A stretch of DNA of 64,000 bases from an uncultured Oscillospiraceae bacterium (GCA_934446465.1 CAKSEF010000001.1:33309-97308), one strand, 5' to 3'; numbered from the stretch's first letter, positions 34,345-43,333 are shown. Translations and numbers: made by a program. Notes: generated from the letters alone by a model not told the origin.

Positions 34345-36672
34345 ATGGATGTAAAAAACAAAAATCTTCAAAGCCTGCTCGCCCGCGGAGCTTCAAAAGC
34401 CGAATCATTTTTGATTAACAGCGGTTTACTGATATATCCCTTAAAATTTGCCGCCGCTTTTTTTCTTTCGCGCGGTACAATACTCGGCTCTTCCGCGCCG
34501 TTCGGGATAGCCGTCGGGGCGGTTTGCGCGTCCGGACGCGGAGCGGTTTGCGCTATGTTCGGCGCGGCTTTGGGTTATTTGACCATACTTGACCGAGTTA
34601 ATTCTCTCAAATACATAGCCTGCCTTATTCTCATGTATACGGCGCACTTTGTCTTTTCGGGAACTGAGCTTGTGAAAAAACGTGCGTTTGCCCCCATGTC
34701 GGTGCTTGTTCCCATGATTGCGATTAACGGGGTATTTCTCGCCGTCTCGTATTCCCCCGTTCTTGACGCAATCCTTTTCGCATTTGAGACTTGGGCAGCC
34801 GTGCTCTGCACATATCTTTTCTCATTTGTAGCAGACACGAGGAAGAACACGTGCGCAACCCAATGCGAGTTCTCGGCAGGACTTCTTGCCGCGGCGGCCG
34901 CAGCGGTTATCGCATTCTCAGGACTTCCGCATTTTTTCGGCATATCTCTCGGAAATGTTTTTGCTGTTCTGTTTACTCTTCTCGTGTCGTTTACAGGCGG
35001 TTTTTACGCATCTGCCGTAAGCGGTGCCGTTTTCGGAGGTGCGGCGGCTCTCGCCGTTTCAAATCCCGCACTGTGTCCGTCATTCGTTGCTCTCGGACTT
35101 GTATGCGCGCTTTTTTCAAAGAAGGGGAAGTTTTTGGCTGTATTCCCCGCCGTTTTTACATCTTACATCACGGCGTTATGTCTTGATGCGTCTTTGATGA
35201 TTCCGCTTGCAGCTGAGTCGGCGGTTTCCGCGGTGCTATTTTTCATCATTTCGCCCGTATTTTCAAAAATTTCGAGATTTATTTTCGCCGCCGCGCCGAA
35301 AAACCGCGACAATCACATCAAAAAGCTCACATCCGAAAGGCTTTCGTCTCTTTCGTCGGCCTTTCTTGCAATAGGCAACTCACTCACGCTCTCCGCATCT
35401 CAAAATGAGGACAGAAAGCTCGACGTACCGCTTGCATTTGACATGGCAGCTTCTCAGATATGCAAACAATGCACTCTCTCCAAAATATGCTGGGAGCGGG
35501 ATTTTGAAAAAACGAAGGACGCGCTGAATAATGCGACTAATGCAGTGTTGTCAAACGGAAGACTCTCCTCCTCGGATTTTCCGTCTTACTTTTCATCGCG
35601 CTGCATTCACATTGAAAACTTTGTAAATTCGGTAAACCGCGAGGTATATGCGATGAAGTACCGCGGACAGTTTTCCGAAAAACTCCGTGAAAACCGCGAG
35701 CTCATATCACGGCAGTACACGGACACCTCGGCAATTTTTTCTTCACTTGCAACGGACATATTTGAGAACGCAGAATTTGATGACAATGCCGAAAATGAAA
35801 TTACGGAGATTTTGTCTTCCCGCGGAATACTCTGCGAGACGGCGGTTTACCGCGATTTTGAGGGGCATATGAACATTCATCTTTTCGGGAGCGATCTCAC
35901 ATGCTTCAGGGACAAGGCAGATGAACTCTGTTCGGAAATTTCCGAACGCTGCGGAATTAAGCTCAATGCACCTCAGCTTGCCTTCGGAGAGCAGGTTGAC
36001 GATGTTGTTATAAAGGAAGCACCGCCGTTTTCCGTGTCATTCGGCTGCGCCGTACGCAGAAAAAACTCAGACGGCATAAGCGGTGATTCGGGGAGCTTCA
36101 TTTCTCCCTCAAACGGAAAATCCGCCGTAATTCTGTCAGACGGAATGGGAACGGGAAAGGAGGCCGCAAGAGAAAGCGCGTCCTCGGTAAAGCTTCTTGA
36201 AGGGCTTCTTAAAACGGGAATGTCCCCCAAAAATGCTCTTTCAACTCTCCAATCGGCGCTCATGATAAAAAGCGACGAGCAGAATGCCTTCGCCACACTT
36301 GACCTTGCGTATTTTGACCTCTTCTGCGGAAAATGCGACTTTTTCAAGCTCGGCGGTGCGCCCGCCTACATAAAACGCGGAAAAAAGGTTTGCCGTATCA
36401 CCTCATCGTCCCTGCCCGCAGGAATGTCTGTCGGAACACGCGTTCTTCCGGATTTCACATCCGTTAGTCTCAGCGACGGCGACGTGGTTGTTATGGTGAG
36501 CGACGGTGTTTCCGATTTAAAATCCGACGGCTGGCTTCTTTCTTTTCTCTCAGAGTCCGAGGAGTGTCGGCCACGGGAATTTGCGGAAAAGATTATAGAA
36601 AAATCCATTGAATGCCACGGAAAGGGCGATGATATGACGGCAGCGGTAATTCTTTTTACGCAAGGTGCATAG
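34345..36672 (+). CDS. spoIIE: Stage II sporulation protein E (SpoIIAA phosphatase)
   Basis: A 775-residue membrane phosphatase that dephosphorylates SpoIIAA to free sigma-F in the forespore. ATG 34345 follows AAAGGA; the preceding in-frame extension is AT-rich leader. Residues about 1-310 form some ten hydrophobic segments; a middle regulatory/FtsZ-binding region has a CKQC-type cysteine cluster (QICKQCTLSKICW). The PP2C domain is residues 565-775, with the metal-binding SGDSG, SDGMGTG (598-604), SDGVSD and GKGDDMT motifs all intact. Slightly shorter than the 827-residue B. subtilis protein. Followed closely by a small membrane-protein gene. Confidence 0.96.
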   Translation: MDVKNKNLQSLLARGASKAESFLINSGLLIYPLKFAAAFFLSRGTILGSSAPFGIAVGAVCASGRGAVCAMFGAALGYLTILDRVNSLKYIACLILMYTAHFVFSGTELVKKRAFAPMSVLVPMIAINGVFLAVSYSPVLDAILFAFETWAAVLCTYLFSFVADTRKNTCATQCEFSAGLLAAAAAAVIAFSGLPHFFGISLGNVFAVLFTLLVSFTGGFYASAVSGAVFGGAAALAVSNPALCPSFVALGLVCALFSKKGKFLAVFPAVFTSYITALCLDASLMIPLAAESAVSAVLFFIISPVFSKISRFIFAAAPKNRDNHIKKLTSERLSSLSSAFLAIGNSLTLSASQNEDRKLDVPLAFDMAASQICKQCTLSKICWERDFEKTKDALNNATNAVLSNGRLSSSDFPSYFSSRCIHIENFVNSVNREVYAMKYRGQFSEKLRENRELISRQYTDTSAIFSSLATDIFENAEFDDNAENEITEILSSRGILCETAVYRDFEGHMNIHLFGSDLTCFRDKADELCSEISERCGIKLNAPQLAFGEQVDDVVIKEAPPFSVSFGCAVRRKNSDGISGDSGSFISPSNGKSAVILSDGMGTGKEAARESASSVKLLEGLLKTGMSPKNALSTLQSALMIKSDEQNAFATLDLAYFDLFCGKCDFFKLGGAPAYIKRGKKVCRITSSSLPAGMSVGTRVLPDFTSVSLSDGDVVVMVSDGVSDLKSDGWLLSFLSESEECRPREFAEKIIEKSIECHGKGDDMTAAVILFTQGA

Positions 36673-36725
36673 TATTCATGATTTTCGGCTAAAATTACGA
36701 TATAAACTCATTTTAGGAGAGTGCT

Positions 36726-36998
36726 ATGGTTAAGGGAATTTCTAAGCGGGTCGTAGTTGTAAAAGCTCCGGCAAGCAGTTTATTCGAGCAGGCAATATTT
36801 ATATTGAACGACGGACACATAAATTCCTGCTCCGTGGATTCGGAAAACATACTCCGTGAAGCCTGTGCCGCCGCAGATGATTATGTGCGGGAGCATTGCG
36901 GAAAGAGACGCGTTTTTTACAAAAGCAAACCTTTTCTTATCTGCGCGTCGGTTCTCGTGTTTTTTGCCCTCTCTTTTGCTTTCTCAAGGCTCGTGTAA
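36726..36998 (+). CDS. Small membrane protein of unknown function downstream of spoIIE
   Basis: A 90-residue protein with a clear ribosome binding site (AGGAGAG 5-6 nt before ATG). The N-terminal half begins MVKGISKRVVVVKAPASSLF and continues with a short strand-helix element; residues about 71-88 are one transmembrane helix (FLICASVLVFFALSFAFSRL), giving a tail-anchored topology. Comparable small proteins that start with V+GISRxVVVVK occur in Clostridia as far as I recall, without known function. It is 53 bp after spoIIE, same strand, and ends at a terminator, so it is likely cotranscribed with spoIIE. A sporulation role would be inference. Confidence 0.75.
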   Translation: MVKGISKRVVVVKAPASSLFEQAIFILNDGHINSCSVDSENILREACAAADDYVREHCGKRRVFYKSKPFLICASVLVFFALSFAFSRLV

Positions 36999-37007
36999 TT
37001 AAAACGT

Positions 37008-37047
37008 AAAACAGTCCCTGAAAGAGCTAACTTTCTGGGACTGTTTT
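37008..37047 (+). terminator. Bidirectional terminator after the spoIIE operon
   Basis: Arms AAAACAGTCCC (37008-37018) and GGGACTGTTTT (37037-37047) with an inner AAAG/CTTT pairing. It lies between the small membrane protein and the convergent dehydrogenase gene and can serve both. Confidence 0.82.
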
Positions 37048-37051
37048 ACAT

Positions 37052-38002
37052 CTATTTATTTACGACGTTTATAGGTTTTCCGTTTTTGAACGCCCGAAGG
37101 TTTTTCGCAACGAGCGCAATCAGTCGTTTGCGTGTTTCTTTCGGTGCCCATGCTATATGCGGTGTTACAAGGCAATTCTTTGCGGTCAGCAGCGGATTGT
37201 TCCCGCACATAGGTTCAACTGTCAGAACATCTATTCCCGCCCCTGCGATTTTCCCACCGTTGAGGGCGTCCGCAAGTGCCTTTTCGTCCACGCATCCTCC
37301 GCGCGCAGTATTTATAAGGTACGCGCTTTTCTTCATCAGCGACAGAGTTTCGGTATTTACGATTTTTTCCGTTTCTTTTGTAAGCGGTGCATGGAGCGTC
37401 AGAAAATCAGAGCGCGAAAAAAGCTCTTCTTTTGATACGAGTTCGACATTCGTATCGGTCGGCTTTGAGCGGGTGCAGACAATTATATTCATTTTGAATG
37501 CACGTCCTATTTCCGCGACCGTGCGTCCGATGCTCCCGTATCCGAATATTCCGAGAGCTTTCCCCGCGAGTTCGGATATCGGAAACGGAAAATATGTAAA
37601 GGTTTTAGACCTTACCCAGTCGCCTTTTGACGATGACGCAGTGTAATCGCATAAGCTCCCCGATAATGCGAGGATAAAAGAGAACGTATGCTGCGCCACG
37701 GCATCTGTGGAATATCCGGGAACATTGCACACGCAAATCCCGCGTTCTTTTGCGGCTTCGGTATCGATATTATTATACCCTGTTGCAAACAGCCCTATAT
37801 ATTTAAGCTTCGGACAGCTTTCGATGATTTTTCTGTCTATTTGCGCCTTATTGCATATAACGGCGTCCGCGTCCCTGAGTACGCGCGCTATGTCGGACTC
37901 CGGAAGCAAGTCAAAGCACTCGGTATCTCCGATGCCCAAAAGCTCCGAAAAATCGATATCACCGTTTGTTACCGTGCATTTATCGAGGATTACTGTTTTC
38001 AT
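37052..38002 (-). CDS. D-2-hydroxyacid dehydrogenase (glycerate dehydrogenase-like)
   Basis: A 316-residue NAD-dependent dehydrogenase of the D-isomer-specific family. The cofactor loop GIFGYGSIGRTVAEIG is at about 146-161; catalytic Arg is in NTARGGCVDE (about 232-241), Glu follows about 30 residues later (VEPM) and the catalytic His is in TPHIAWAPKE (about 281-290). The WA pair after the His is typical of glycerate/hydroxypyruvate reductases. Possible substrates are glycerate, hydroxypyruvate or other 2-keto acids. Same strand as the Ldh2-type dehydrogenase and sugar kinase upstream, but separated from them by a terminator-like hairpin. Confidence 0.9.
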   Translation of the reverse strand: MKTVILDKCTVTNGDIDFSELLGIGDTECFDLLPESDIARVLRDADAVICNKAQIDRKIIESCPKLKYIGLFATGYNNIDTEAAKERGICVCNVPGYSTDAVAQHTFSFILALSGSLCDYTASSSKGDWVRSKTFTYFPFPISELAGKALGIFGYGSIGRTVAEIGRAFKMNIIVCTRSKPTDTNVELVSKEELFSRSDFLTLHAPLTKETEKIVNTETLSLMKKSAYLINTARGGCVDEKALADALNGGKIAGAGIDVLTVEPMCGNNPLLTAKNCLVTPHIAWAPKETRKRLIALVAKNLRAFKNGKPINVVNK

Positions 38003-38038
38003 AAAAACGCATCTCCGTTTCTGTATGTCAGCATACCA

Positions 38039-38069
38039 AACGGCGTGCCGAATATTCGTGCACGCCGTT
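38039..38069 (-). terminator. Hairpin after the Ldh2-type gene
   Basis: A 10-bp stem (38039-38048 / 38060-38069), 11-nt loop, located 13 bp past the Ldh2 stop. The following T stretch is short (TTT then GG), so termination may be partial. Confidence 0.55.
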
Positions 38070-38082
38070 TATCGAGCTTATA

Positions 38083-39168
38083 TTATGCCTTGAAGTAGTC
38101 GTCAAAATTGAGACCCTGAGATGCTCCGATATCCTTGAGCTCCTTAAGCGTCTTTTCATTGACGGGAACGCCGTCGTGAAGCTTCTGAGTCATGGACTCA
38201 ACTTCCTTCTCACCGTGCGTGTAAATTCTGTCGTGTCCGTCTGCTTTGGGGCTTTCGCGGAGTTCGTTGAGGAGGTTAGACATACGTGCCTTTATTTCCT
38301 TCTTATCTCCGAATATGCCGTAATCGATTGCCATGAGGCAGAACGACGTGTCGGCGTTACCGCTGTTGCGTACGTGAGGCGATGTTGTTCCGCCCGTGAT
38401 GATAGACGTAAACAGCTCAACAATTATTCCGAGACCGTAGCCCTTATGCGAGCCTGTCTCCTCGGAGAAACCGCCGAGCGGGAATATGCCGCCGCCGAGC
38501 TTTCCGATGATATTCTTAAGAACGCGGTCTGCATCGTCGCAGTCTGCACCATTCTCGTCTGCTACCCAGCCTGTGGGGAGCGGGAGCTCTTTCTTTCTGT
38601 AAACTTCAAGCTTACCGCGTGTGATTACGGTCGTCGCCGCGTCATACCAGAAGTCAACCGGGTCAGCGGGCATACATACCGCTATCGGGCTTGTTCCGAG
38701 CATTGCTTTCTTGCCGTATGTCGGAATTGCGATAGCTTCCGTATTTGTCATGCTGATACCAATCATATCAGCATCAGCTGCCATCTTCGTGTAGTAGCCG
38801 GCGATGCCGTAGTGGTTGGAACCGCGGACGCAAACTGCGCCGAAGCCGCTCTTCTTTGCCTTTTCGATAGCCATGTTCATTGCCTTCTTGGCAACTACCT
38901 GGCCCATAGATTTCGGAGCGTCGATTACCGCCGAAACAGGTGTTTCAAATATAATCTCGGGCTTTGTATCCGGAACTATCGAGCCTTCTTCGATAGCGTT
39001 ATGGTATCTGATAAGGCGCTGTACGCCATGGGACTCTATACCGTAGAGGTCCGCTGTGAGGAGAACGTCTGTTATGTCCTTGCTCTCCTGCTCTGTATAT
39101 CCGCGCTTTACGAAAATATCTTCACAATACTTACGGAGAGCCGCGGCATCAAGGTTAATATATGCCAT
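38083..39168 (-). CDS. Ldh2/malate-lactate dehydrogenase family oxidoreductase
   Basis: A 361-residue NAD(P)H-dependent enzyme of the family that includes malate, (S)-sulfolactate, ureidoglycolate and 2,3-diketo-gulonate dehydrogenases, unrelated to Rossmann LDHs. Family marks are ADLYGIESHGVQRL (about 51-64, with the catalytic His), RGSNHYGIAGYYTKMA (about 117-132) and GTSPIAVCMPA (about 167-177). Its position next to a KDG-type sugar kinase and a D-2-hydroxyacid dehydrogenase suggests sugar-acid catabolism. It lies 32 bp after the kinase gene. Confidence 0.9.
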   Translation of the reverse strand: MAYINLDAAALRKYCEDIFVKRGYTEQESKDITDVLLTADLYGIESHGVQRLIRYHNAIEEGSIVPDTKPEIIFETPVSAVIDAPKSMGQVVAKKAMNMAIEKAKKSGFGAVCVRGSNHYGIAGYYTKMAADADMIGISMTNTEAIAIPTYGKKAMLGTSPIAVCMPADPVDFWYDAATTVITRGKLEVYRKKELPLPTGWVADENGADCDDADRVLKNIIGKLGGGIFPLGGFSEETGSHKGYGLGIIVELFTSIITGGTTSPHVRNSGNADTSFCLMAIDYGIFGDKKEIKARMSNLLNELRESPKADGHDRIYTHGEKEVESMTQKLHDGVPVNEKTLKELKDIGASQGLNFDDYFKA

Positions 39169-39200
39169 TGTAAACTACTTCCTTTCTCTTTTGCGGGGAT

Positions 39201-40232
39201 TTATCTCTGTACACGGCCCGAACCGTCGCCGCCCATGAGGTTCTTAACCTCTGCAAGCGTTGCGCGGTTGAAGTCGCCGGAGATTGAGTGCTTGAGGCAG
39301 GATGCCGCAACTGCGAAGTTGAGTGCGTCCTCTTTGTTTTCATAGTTGTTAAGACCGTAGATGAGTCCGCCCGAGAACGAGTCGCCGCCGCCAACGCGGT
39401 CAACGATATCGGTGATTAAGTACTTTCTGCTGAGATAGAAGTTATCTCTGTCGCAGAGGCATGCGGACCAGCCGTTTGTATCTGCGCTCTTGCTCTCACG
39501 GAGAGTGATTGCAAGTGTCTTCATGTTCGGATAAGCGTCAAGAACCTTGCGTGCAAGAGCTTCGTACTTTGCAGTGTCGAGCTTGCCGTCCTCAACCTTA
39601 ACGTCAATCGTGATTCCGAGGGACTTCTGGCAGTCTTCCTCATTTGCTATGCCGACATCGACATACTTAACGAGCTCGCACATAATCTCAGGAGCTGTTT
39701 TGCCATACTTCCAGAGATTCTTGCGGAAGTTAAAGTCGCACGAAACTGTGAGTCCGAGCTTCTTTGCAGCCTTTACCGACTCGAGCGAAAGCTCGGCAGC
39801 CGACTCGCTTATTGCTGGAGTGATACCCGTAATATGGAACCATGTTGCTCCGTCAAAAATCTTTTCCCAATCGAAGTCGCCGGGCTTTGCGAGCGCGATG
39901 GATGAATACGCACGGTCGTAAACAACCTTCGACGGTCTCTGGTTTGCGCCTGTTTCGAGGTAGTAGATCCCTACGCGTCCTTCCGAACGAACGATGTCCT
40001 TCGTATCAACTCCGAAATAGCGAAGGTCGTTAATGCAGGCATCAGCTATTGCGTTTGACGGAAGAGCCGTTACGAAAGATGCGTCCATTCCGTAATTTGC
40101 AAGAGATACTGCGACGTTCGCCTCGCCGCCTCCGAATGTTGCTTCCAAGGACGGGGACTGGAAAAATCTCTCAAGAGCCGGGGATTTGAGTCTGAGCATG
40201 ATTTCTCCGAATGTTACTACTTTCTTTGACAT
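39201..40232 (-). CDS. kdgK: PfkB-family sugar kinase, 2-dehydro-3-deoxygluconokinase-like
   Basis: A 343-residue ribokinase-fold enzyme. ATG 40232 follows AAAGGAG; the longer frame to 40319 invades prs. The N-terminus [16 protein letters not shown] and [16 protein letters not shown] (about 33-48) are typical of KDG kinases. The C-terminal signature is [17 protein letters not shown], where Asp is the catalytic base; the second residue is Gly where most PfkB proteins have Ala (GAGD). Phosphorylation of 2-keto-3-deoxygluconate would feed a KDPG aldolase not present here. Nearby dehydrogenases support a hexuronate or sugar-acid role, but fructose or other ketose kinases cannot be excluded. Confidence 0.85.
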   Translation of the reverse strand: MSKKVVTFGEIMLRLKSPALERFFQSPSLEATFGGGEANVAVSLANYGMDASFVTALPSNAIADACINDLRYFGVDTKDIVRSEGRVGIYYLETGANQRPSKVVYDRAYSSIALAKPGDFDWEKIFDGATWFHITGITPAISESAAELSLESVKAAKKLGLTVSCDFNFRKNLWKYGKTAPEIMCELVKYVDVGIANEEDCQKSLGITIDVKVEDGKLDTAKYEALARKVLDAYPNMKTLAITLRESKSADTNGWSACLCDRDNFYLSRKYLITDIVDRVGGGDSFSGGLIYGLNNYENKEDALNFAVAASCLKHSISGDFNRATLAEVKNLMGGDGSGRVQR

Positions 40233-40266
40233 GATAAAATCGCTCCTTTTATGTACTTTTTTATTA

Positions 40267-41454
40267 TTACTTATTAAGCTCTGCCCTGTGCTTGTCAAGA
40301 AGTCTGTGAATCTTGTCAACAGGCGTCATAAGCGGACTGATTGACGAATCATGGTTCATCGTATCGATTATAAGGGATAGAAACTTTGACATATCGACAT
40401 TTGCATACCACGGCGCCGAAAGGACTTCCTTCGTGCGGTAATTGAGGTTAGTTGAAAACACTTTTGTAATTGCGCCTTCTTCATAGCACTTATCAAACGC
40501 CGCCGTGCCCTCGGTAAACAATCCGAATGTCGCACCGACAAATATGCGCCGTGCGTTCTTGTGCTTAAGCTCTTTTGCAATCTCGATTACCGACTCGCCC
40601 GAGGAAATCATATCGTCGATTATGAGAACGTCTTTTCCCTCAACGGAATCTCCGAGAAATTCATGGCTGATAATCGGATTTCTTCCGTTGACTATGCGAG
40701 TATAATCGCGTCTCTTATAGAACATACCGACGTTTACGCCGAGCATGCTCGCATAGTAAAGGCTTCGGCTCATTCCGCCTTCGTCCGGCGTTATTACGAT
40801 AAGGTTGTCCTTATCTATGCGGAGGTCGGGTTCCTCACGGAGGAGTGCCTTTATAATCTGATACGTCGGGCTGATGTTTTCAAAGCCTATAAGCGGAATC
40901 GCATTCTGGACGCGCGGGTCGTGAGCGTCAAATGTGATAATGTTATCTACTCCGAGTCTTTCGAGTTCCTGAAGCGCCAGGGCGCAGTCGAGAGACTCTC
41001 TTGCTGCTTTTCTGTGCTGACGGCTCTCGTACAGAAGCGGCATTATTACATTAATTCTGCGCGCCTTTCCGCCTATTGCCGCGATTACTCTCTTAATATC
41101 CTGAAATATATCGTCGGGGCTCATATGGCATTCCATATTGTACATTTTATATGTACAGCTGTAATTGCTTATATCCGCAAGAATATATATGTCATAACCG
41201 CGGACCGTTTCTTTCAAAATCGCCTTGCCCTCACCCGAGGCAAACCTCGGTGCGGAGTGGCCTATTAGGTAAGAATCCCTCAGGTATGCGGGAAAGTGCA
41301 GCGGAACATTTCCGTTTTCCACATTGCTGCGCCTCTGCTGTACGAGGTTTTCGTCCACCAGATTACCCAGCTCTTTGCTGCTGTCAAGAGAAATTATCCC
41401 CAGCGGAGCATAAGGAATTTTATCGTCCGGAGCGGAGCTAAACGTACTTGCCAT
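40267..41454 (-). CDS. prs: Ribose-phosphate pyrophosphokinase (PRPP synthetase), atypical long form
   Basis: A 395-residue member of the PRPP synthetase family, clearly longer than the usual 310-320. The PRPP-binding loop [14 protein letters not shown] (about 275-288) is intact, and DAHDPR (about 177-182) is the ribose-5-phosphate/ATP region. The flexible-loop motif reads [12 protein letters not shown] where classical enzymes have PYxxxARQDRK. The first about 60 residues have no counterpart in short Prs. It provides PRPP for nucleotide, NAD, His and Trp synthesis. It has its own promoter and lies 34 bp before kdgK, so readthrough into the sugar cluster is possible. Confidence 0.85.
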   Translation of the reverse strand: MASTFSSAPDDKIPYAPLGIISLDSSKELGNLVDENLVQQRRSNVENGNVPLHFPAYLRDSYLIGHSAPRFASGEGKAILKETVRGYDIYILADISNYSCTYKMYNMECHMSPDDIFQDIKRVIAAIGGKARRINVIMPLLYESRQHRKAARESLDCALALQELERLGVDNIITFDAHDPRVQNAIPLIGFENISPTYQIIKALLREEPDLRIDKDNLIVITPDEGGMSRSLYYASMLGVNVGMFYKRRDYTRIVNGRNPIISHEFLGDSVEGKDVLIIDDMISSGESVIEIAKELKHKNARRIFVGATFGLFTEGTAAFDKCYEEGAITKVFSTNLNYRTKEVLSAPWYANVDMSKFLSLIIDTMNHDSSISPLMTPVDKIHRLLDKHRAELNK

Positions 41455-41507
41455 ATCCTTCGTTATCCCCTTTATTTATTTTTTAAGCATACGCCTCTGT
41501 GTAAAAC

Positions 41508-41536
41508 ATGATACCATAGTTTTCAACTTTGTGCAA
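41508..41536 (-). promoter_or_regulatory. Predicted sigma-A promoter of prs
   Basis: Minus strand TTGCAC (41536-41531), 17-bp spacer, TATCAT (41513-41508) with TGG directly ahead (extended -10). About 55 bp before the prs ATG. Confidence 0.6.
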
Positions 41537-41694
41537 GGACTTACAATAACAAAATTGACGTAAAAATCAAAAAATAATGCGTTTTTTGACCGGAGTTTTT
41601 TGTCTTTTTTATCTCTGAATTGCTTTCAAAAGAAAAACTTATATCACTCGGAACAAACTGCGAGAATTTTTTTCTTGTTTTTTTAAATTAACCG

Positions 41695-41723
41695 TTGACG
41701 GAAAGGTTTTTTTATATTATAAT
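41695..41723 (+). promoter_or_regulatory. Strong sigma-A promoter of the tRNA-mnmE unit
   Basis: TTGACG (41695-41700), 17-bp spacer, TATAAT (41718-41723). Predicted start about 30 bp before tRNA-Thr. Confidence 0.82.
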
Positions 41724-41759
41724 GATATTCGTTCGAGCAAAGGCTCGGTTTTGTGGTAA

Positions 41760-41835
41760 GCTGAAGTAGCTCAGTAGGTAGAGCACATCACTCGTAATGA
41801 TGAGGTCATGGGTTCGAATCCCATCTTCAGCTCCA
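41760..41835 (+). tRNA. tRNA-Thr, anticodon CGU
   Basis: A full cloverleaf: acceptor GCTGAAG pairs with CTTCAGC, D arm AGCTCAGTAGGTAGAGC, anticodon stem ATCAC around loop CTCGTAA with CGT at the anticodon, T arm GGGTTCGAATCCC, and an encoded CCA (41833-41835). 76 nt including CCA. Confidence 0.96.
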
Positions 41836-41849
41836 TTATTTTTTATTTT

Positions 41850-41923
41850 GCAGGTGTAGTTCAATGGTAGAACTCCAGCTTCCCAAGCTGGCAGCGTGGG
41901 TTCGATTCCCATCACCTGCTCCA
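41850..41923 (+). tRNA. tRNA-Gly, anticodon CCC
   Basis: Acceptor GCAGGTG pairs with CACCTGC; anticodon stem CCAGC/GCTGG encloses loop TTCCCAA, giving anticodon CCC; T arm GGGTTCGATTCCC; encoded CCA (41921-41923). 74 nt including CCA, 14 nt after tRNA-Thr. Confidence 0.96.
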
Positions 41924-41934
41924 AATGTTTATTG

Positions 41935-41968
41935 CTTACGGACCGTTTGACGGGGTCGTAAGTTTTTT
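41935..41968 (+). terminator. Terminator/attenuator between tRNA-Gly and mnmE
   Basis: CTTACGGACC and GGTCGTAAG pair with one bulged base around a short loop, followed by TTTTTT (41963-41968). The mnmE ribosome binding site AGGAGG begins within 5 nt of the T run, so mnmE must be reached by readthrough or from a promoter inside the tRNA region. Confidence 0.7.
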
Positions 41969-41987
41969 GTTAGGAGGCGTTATTCAG

Positions 41988-43331
41988 ATGGCAGACACGA
42001 TTGCGGCGATATCGACACCGCCGATTAAGGGTGCAATCGGTATAATACGGATATCCGGCGATAATGCCCTTTCAGCGGCGAAGCGTGTCTTTTGCGGAAG
42101 TCTTGAAAATCCGCGTGAGATGTATGCGGGAAATATGCTGACTTCATGCGGAGATGTTTGCGATTTCGGCATGGGTGTATATTTTAAAGCGCCTCGAAGC
42201 TACACGGGCGAGGATTGTGTTGAGCTGTACTGCCACGGTTCCCCCTCCGTTCTGCGTTTGGTCCTATCGGCGCTGTACTCCGCCGGCGCACGGCCTGCGC
42301 GTGCGGGGGAATTTACCGAGCGCGCTTTCCTCAACGGGAAGATGGACTTAACCCAGGCTGAAGCCGTAATTGACCTGATAGACTCGGAAACGGAAACCGC
42401 ATCGAGAAATGCCGCGGAACAGATGAACGGACGTCTCGGTTCCGAAATATCCGCGATTGCCGAGGATTTAACTCACATAGCCGCGGAGTTTTACGCATTC
42501 ATTGACTATCCCGATGATGAAATATCCGAAACAGACCGCAAGTCCCTGATAAGAAAACTGCGCGAGGACGCATCACGTTCAGACGCGCTTGCCAAATCAT
42601 ATGAAAACGGACGGCTTGTCCGATGCGGAGTCAGAACGGCTCTTATCGGGAAGCCGAATGTAGGAAAATCCTCCATTCTCAATTTGCTTATCGGGACTGA
42701 GAGAAGCATCGTAACGGATATTGAGGGTACTACGCGCGATACCGTTGAGGAGTCTGTAAGCATAAACGGGCTCATGCTTCGGCTTATTGACACTGCCGGA
42801 ATGCGAGACGCTTCAAGCGAACCCGAAAGGCTCGGTATAAAGCGGAGTGCCGACGCTGCGGACAGTGCCGACTTAATCCTTGCCGTATTTGACCTTTCCC
42901 GAAAATTCAATGAGTTTGACCAAAAGGTTCTCGACATTGCAAGGAGCAAGAAATCAATCTGCGTATTAAACAAATCAGACCTCAAGCGCGAACTCGACAC
43001 AGGAGCATTTGACGGGCTCTCCGTTATTACGCTGTCGGCAAAAGACGAATTGTGCCGTGAAAAGCTTTCATCACTCATATATGAGACTGTCGGTGCGGCG
43101 GGGATTTCCTGCGACGGAAGCACCGTTACCAATCCGCGCCACGCATCTGCGCTTTCGCGCGCGGCAGAAAGCATTTCTGCCGCGGCGGACGCGCTTGAAG
43201 CAGGACTTTATCCCGATGCTTCCATGTGCGATGTTGAATCCGCGCTGAATGTGCTCGGCGAAATTACGGGAAAACGTGCTTCGGAGAGCATTGTCTCCGA
43301 GATATTCAGCCGTTTTTGTGTCGGCAAATAG
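41988..43331 (+). CDS. mnmE: tRNA uridine-5-carboxymethylaminomethyl synthesis GTPase MnmE
   Basis: A 447-residue GTPase that with MnmG modifies U34 in split-box tRNAs. ATG 41988 follows AGGAGG; upstream in-frame codons run through the terminator. N-terminal folate-binding domain (DTIAAISTPPIKGAIGIIRISG); helical domain; G domain with GKPNVGKSS (G1, about 217-225), TTRDT (G2), DTAG (G3) and NKSD (G4). It ends in FCVGK, the conserved FC(I/V)GK motif with the essential cysteine. mnmG is not nearby, unlike many Firmicutes where the two are adjacent. Directly behind two tRNA genes. Confidence 0.97.
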   Translation: MADTIAAISTPPIKGAIGIIRISGDNALSAAKRVFCGSLENPREMYAGNMLTSCGDVCDFGMGVYFKAPRSYTGEDCVELYCHGSPSVLRLVLSALYSAGARPARAGEFTERAFLNGKMDLTQAEAVIDLIDSETETASRNAAEQMNGRLGSEISAIAEDLTHIAAEFYAFIDYPDDEISETDRKSLIRKLREDASRSDALAKSYENGRLVRCGVRTALIGKPNVGKSSILNLLIGTERSIVTDIEGTTRDTVEESVSINGLMLRLIDTAGMRDASSEPERLGIKRSADAADSADLILAVFDLSRKFNEFDQKVLDIARSKKSICVLNKSDLKRELDTGAFDGLSVITLSAKDELCREKLSSLIYETVGAAGISCDGSTVTNPRHASALSRAAESISAAADALEAGLYPDASMCDVESALNVLGEITGKRASESIVSEIFSRFCVGK

Positions 43332-43333
43332 TT

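Larger units (their letters stand above)
41455..41759. other. Intergenic region between prs and the tRNA pair
   Basis: About 305 bp, AT-rich. The left part carries the divergent prs promoter and the right end the tRNA promoter. Between about 41540 and 41690 I see T-rich runs but no gene, repeat or clear RNA structure. Confidence 0.65.

Noticed and set aside
38176..39345. Plus-strand frame of about 389 codons opposite the Ldh2-type gene
   Set aside because: Antisense of a well-conserved enzyme family; cysteine-rich, no recognisable domain, no ribosome binding site.
41712..41924. Minus-strand open frame of 70 codons across the two tRNA genes
   Set aside because: It is the antisense of tRNA-Thr and tRNA-Gly; frames of this kind are well-known spurious proteins. 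Both tRNAs fold fully.
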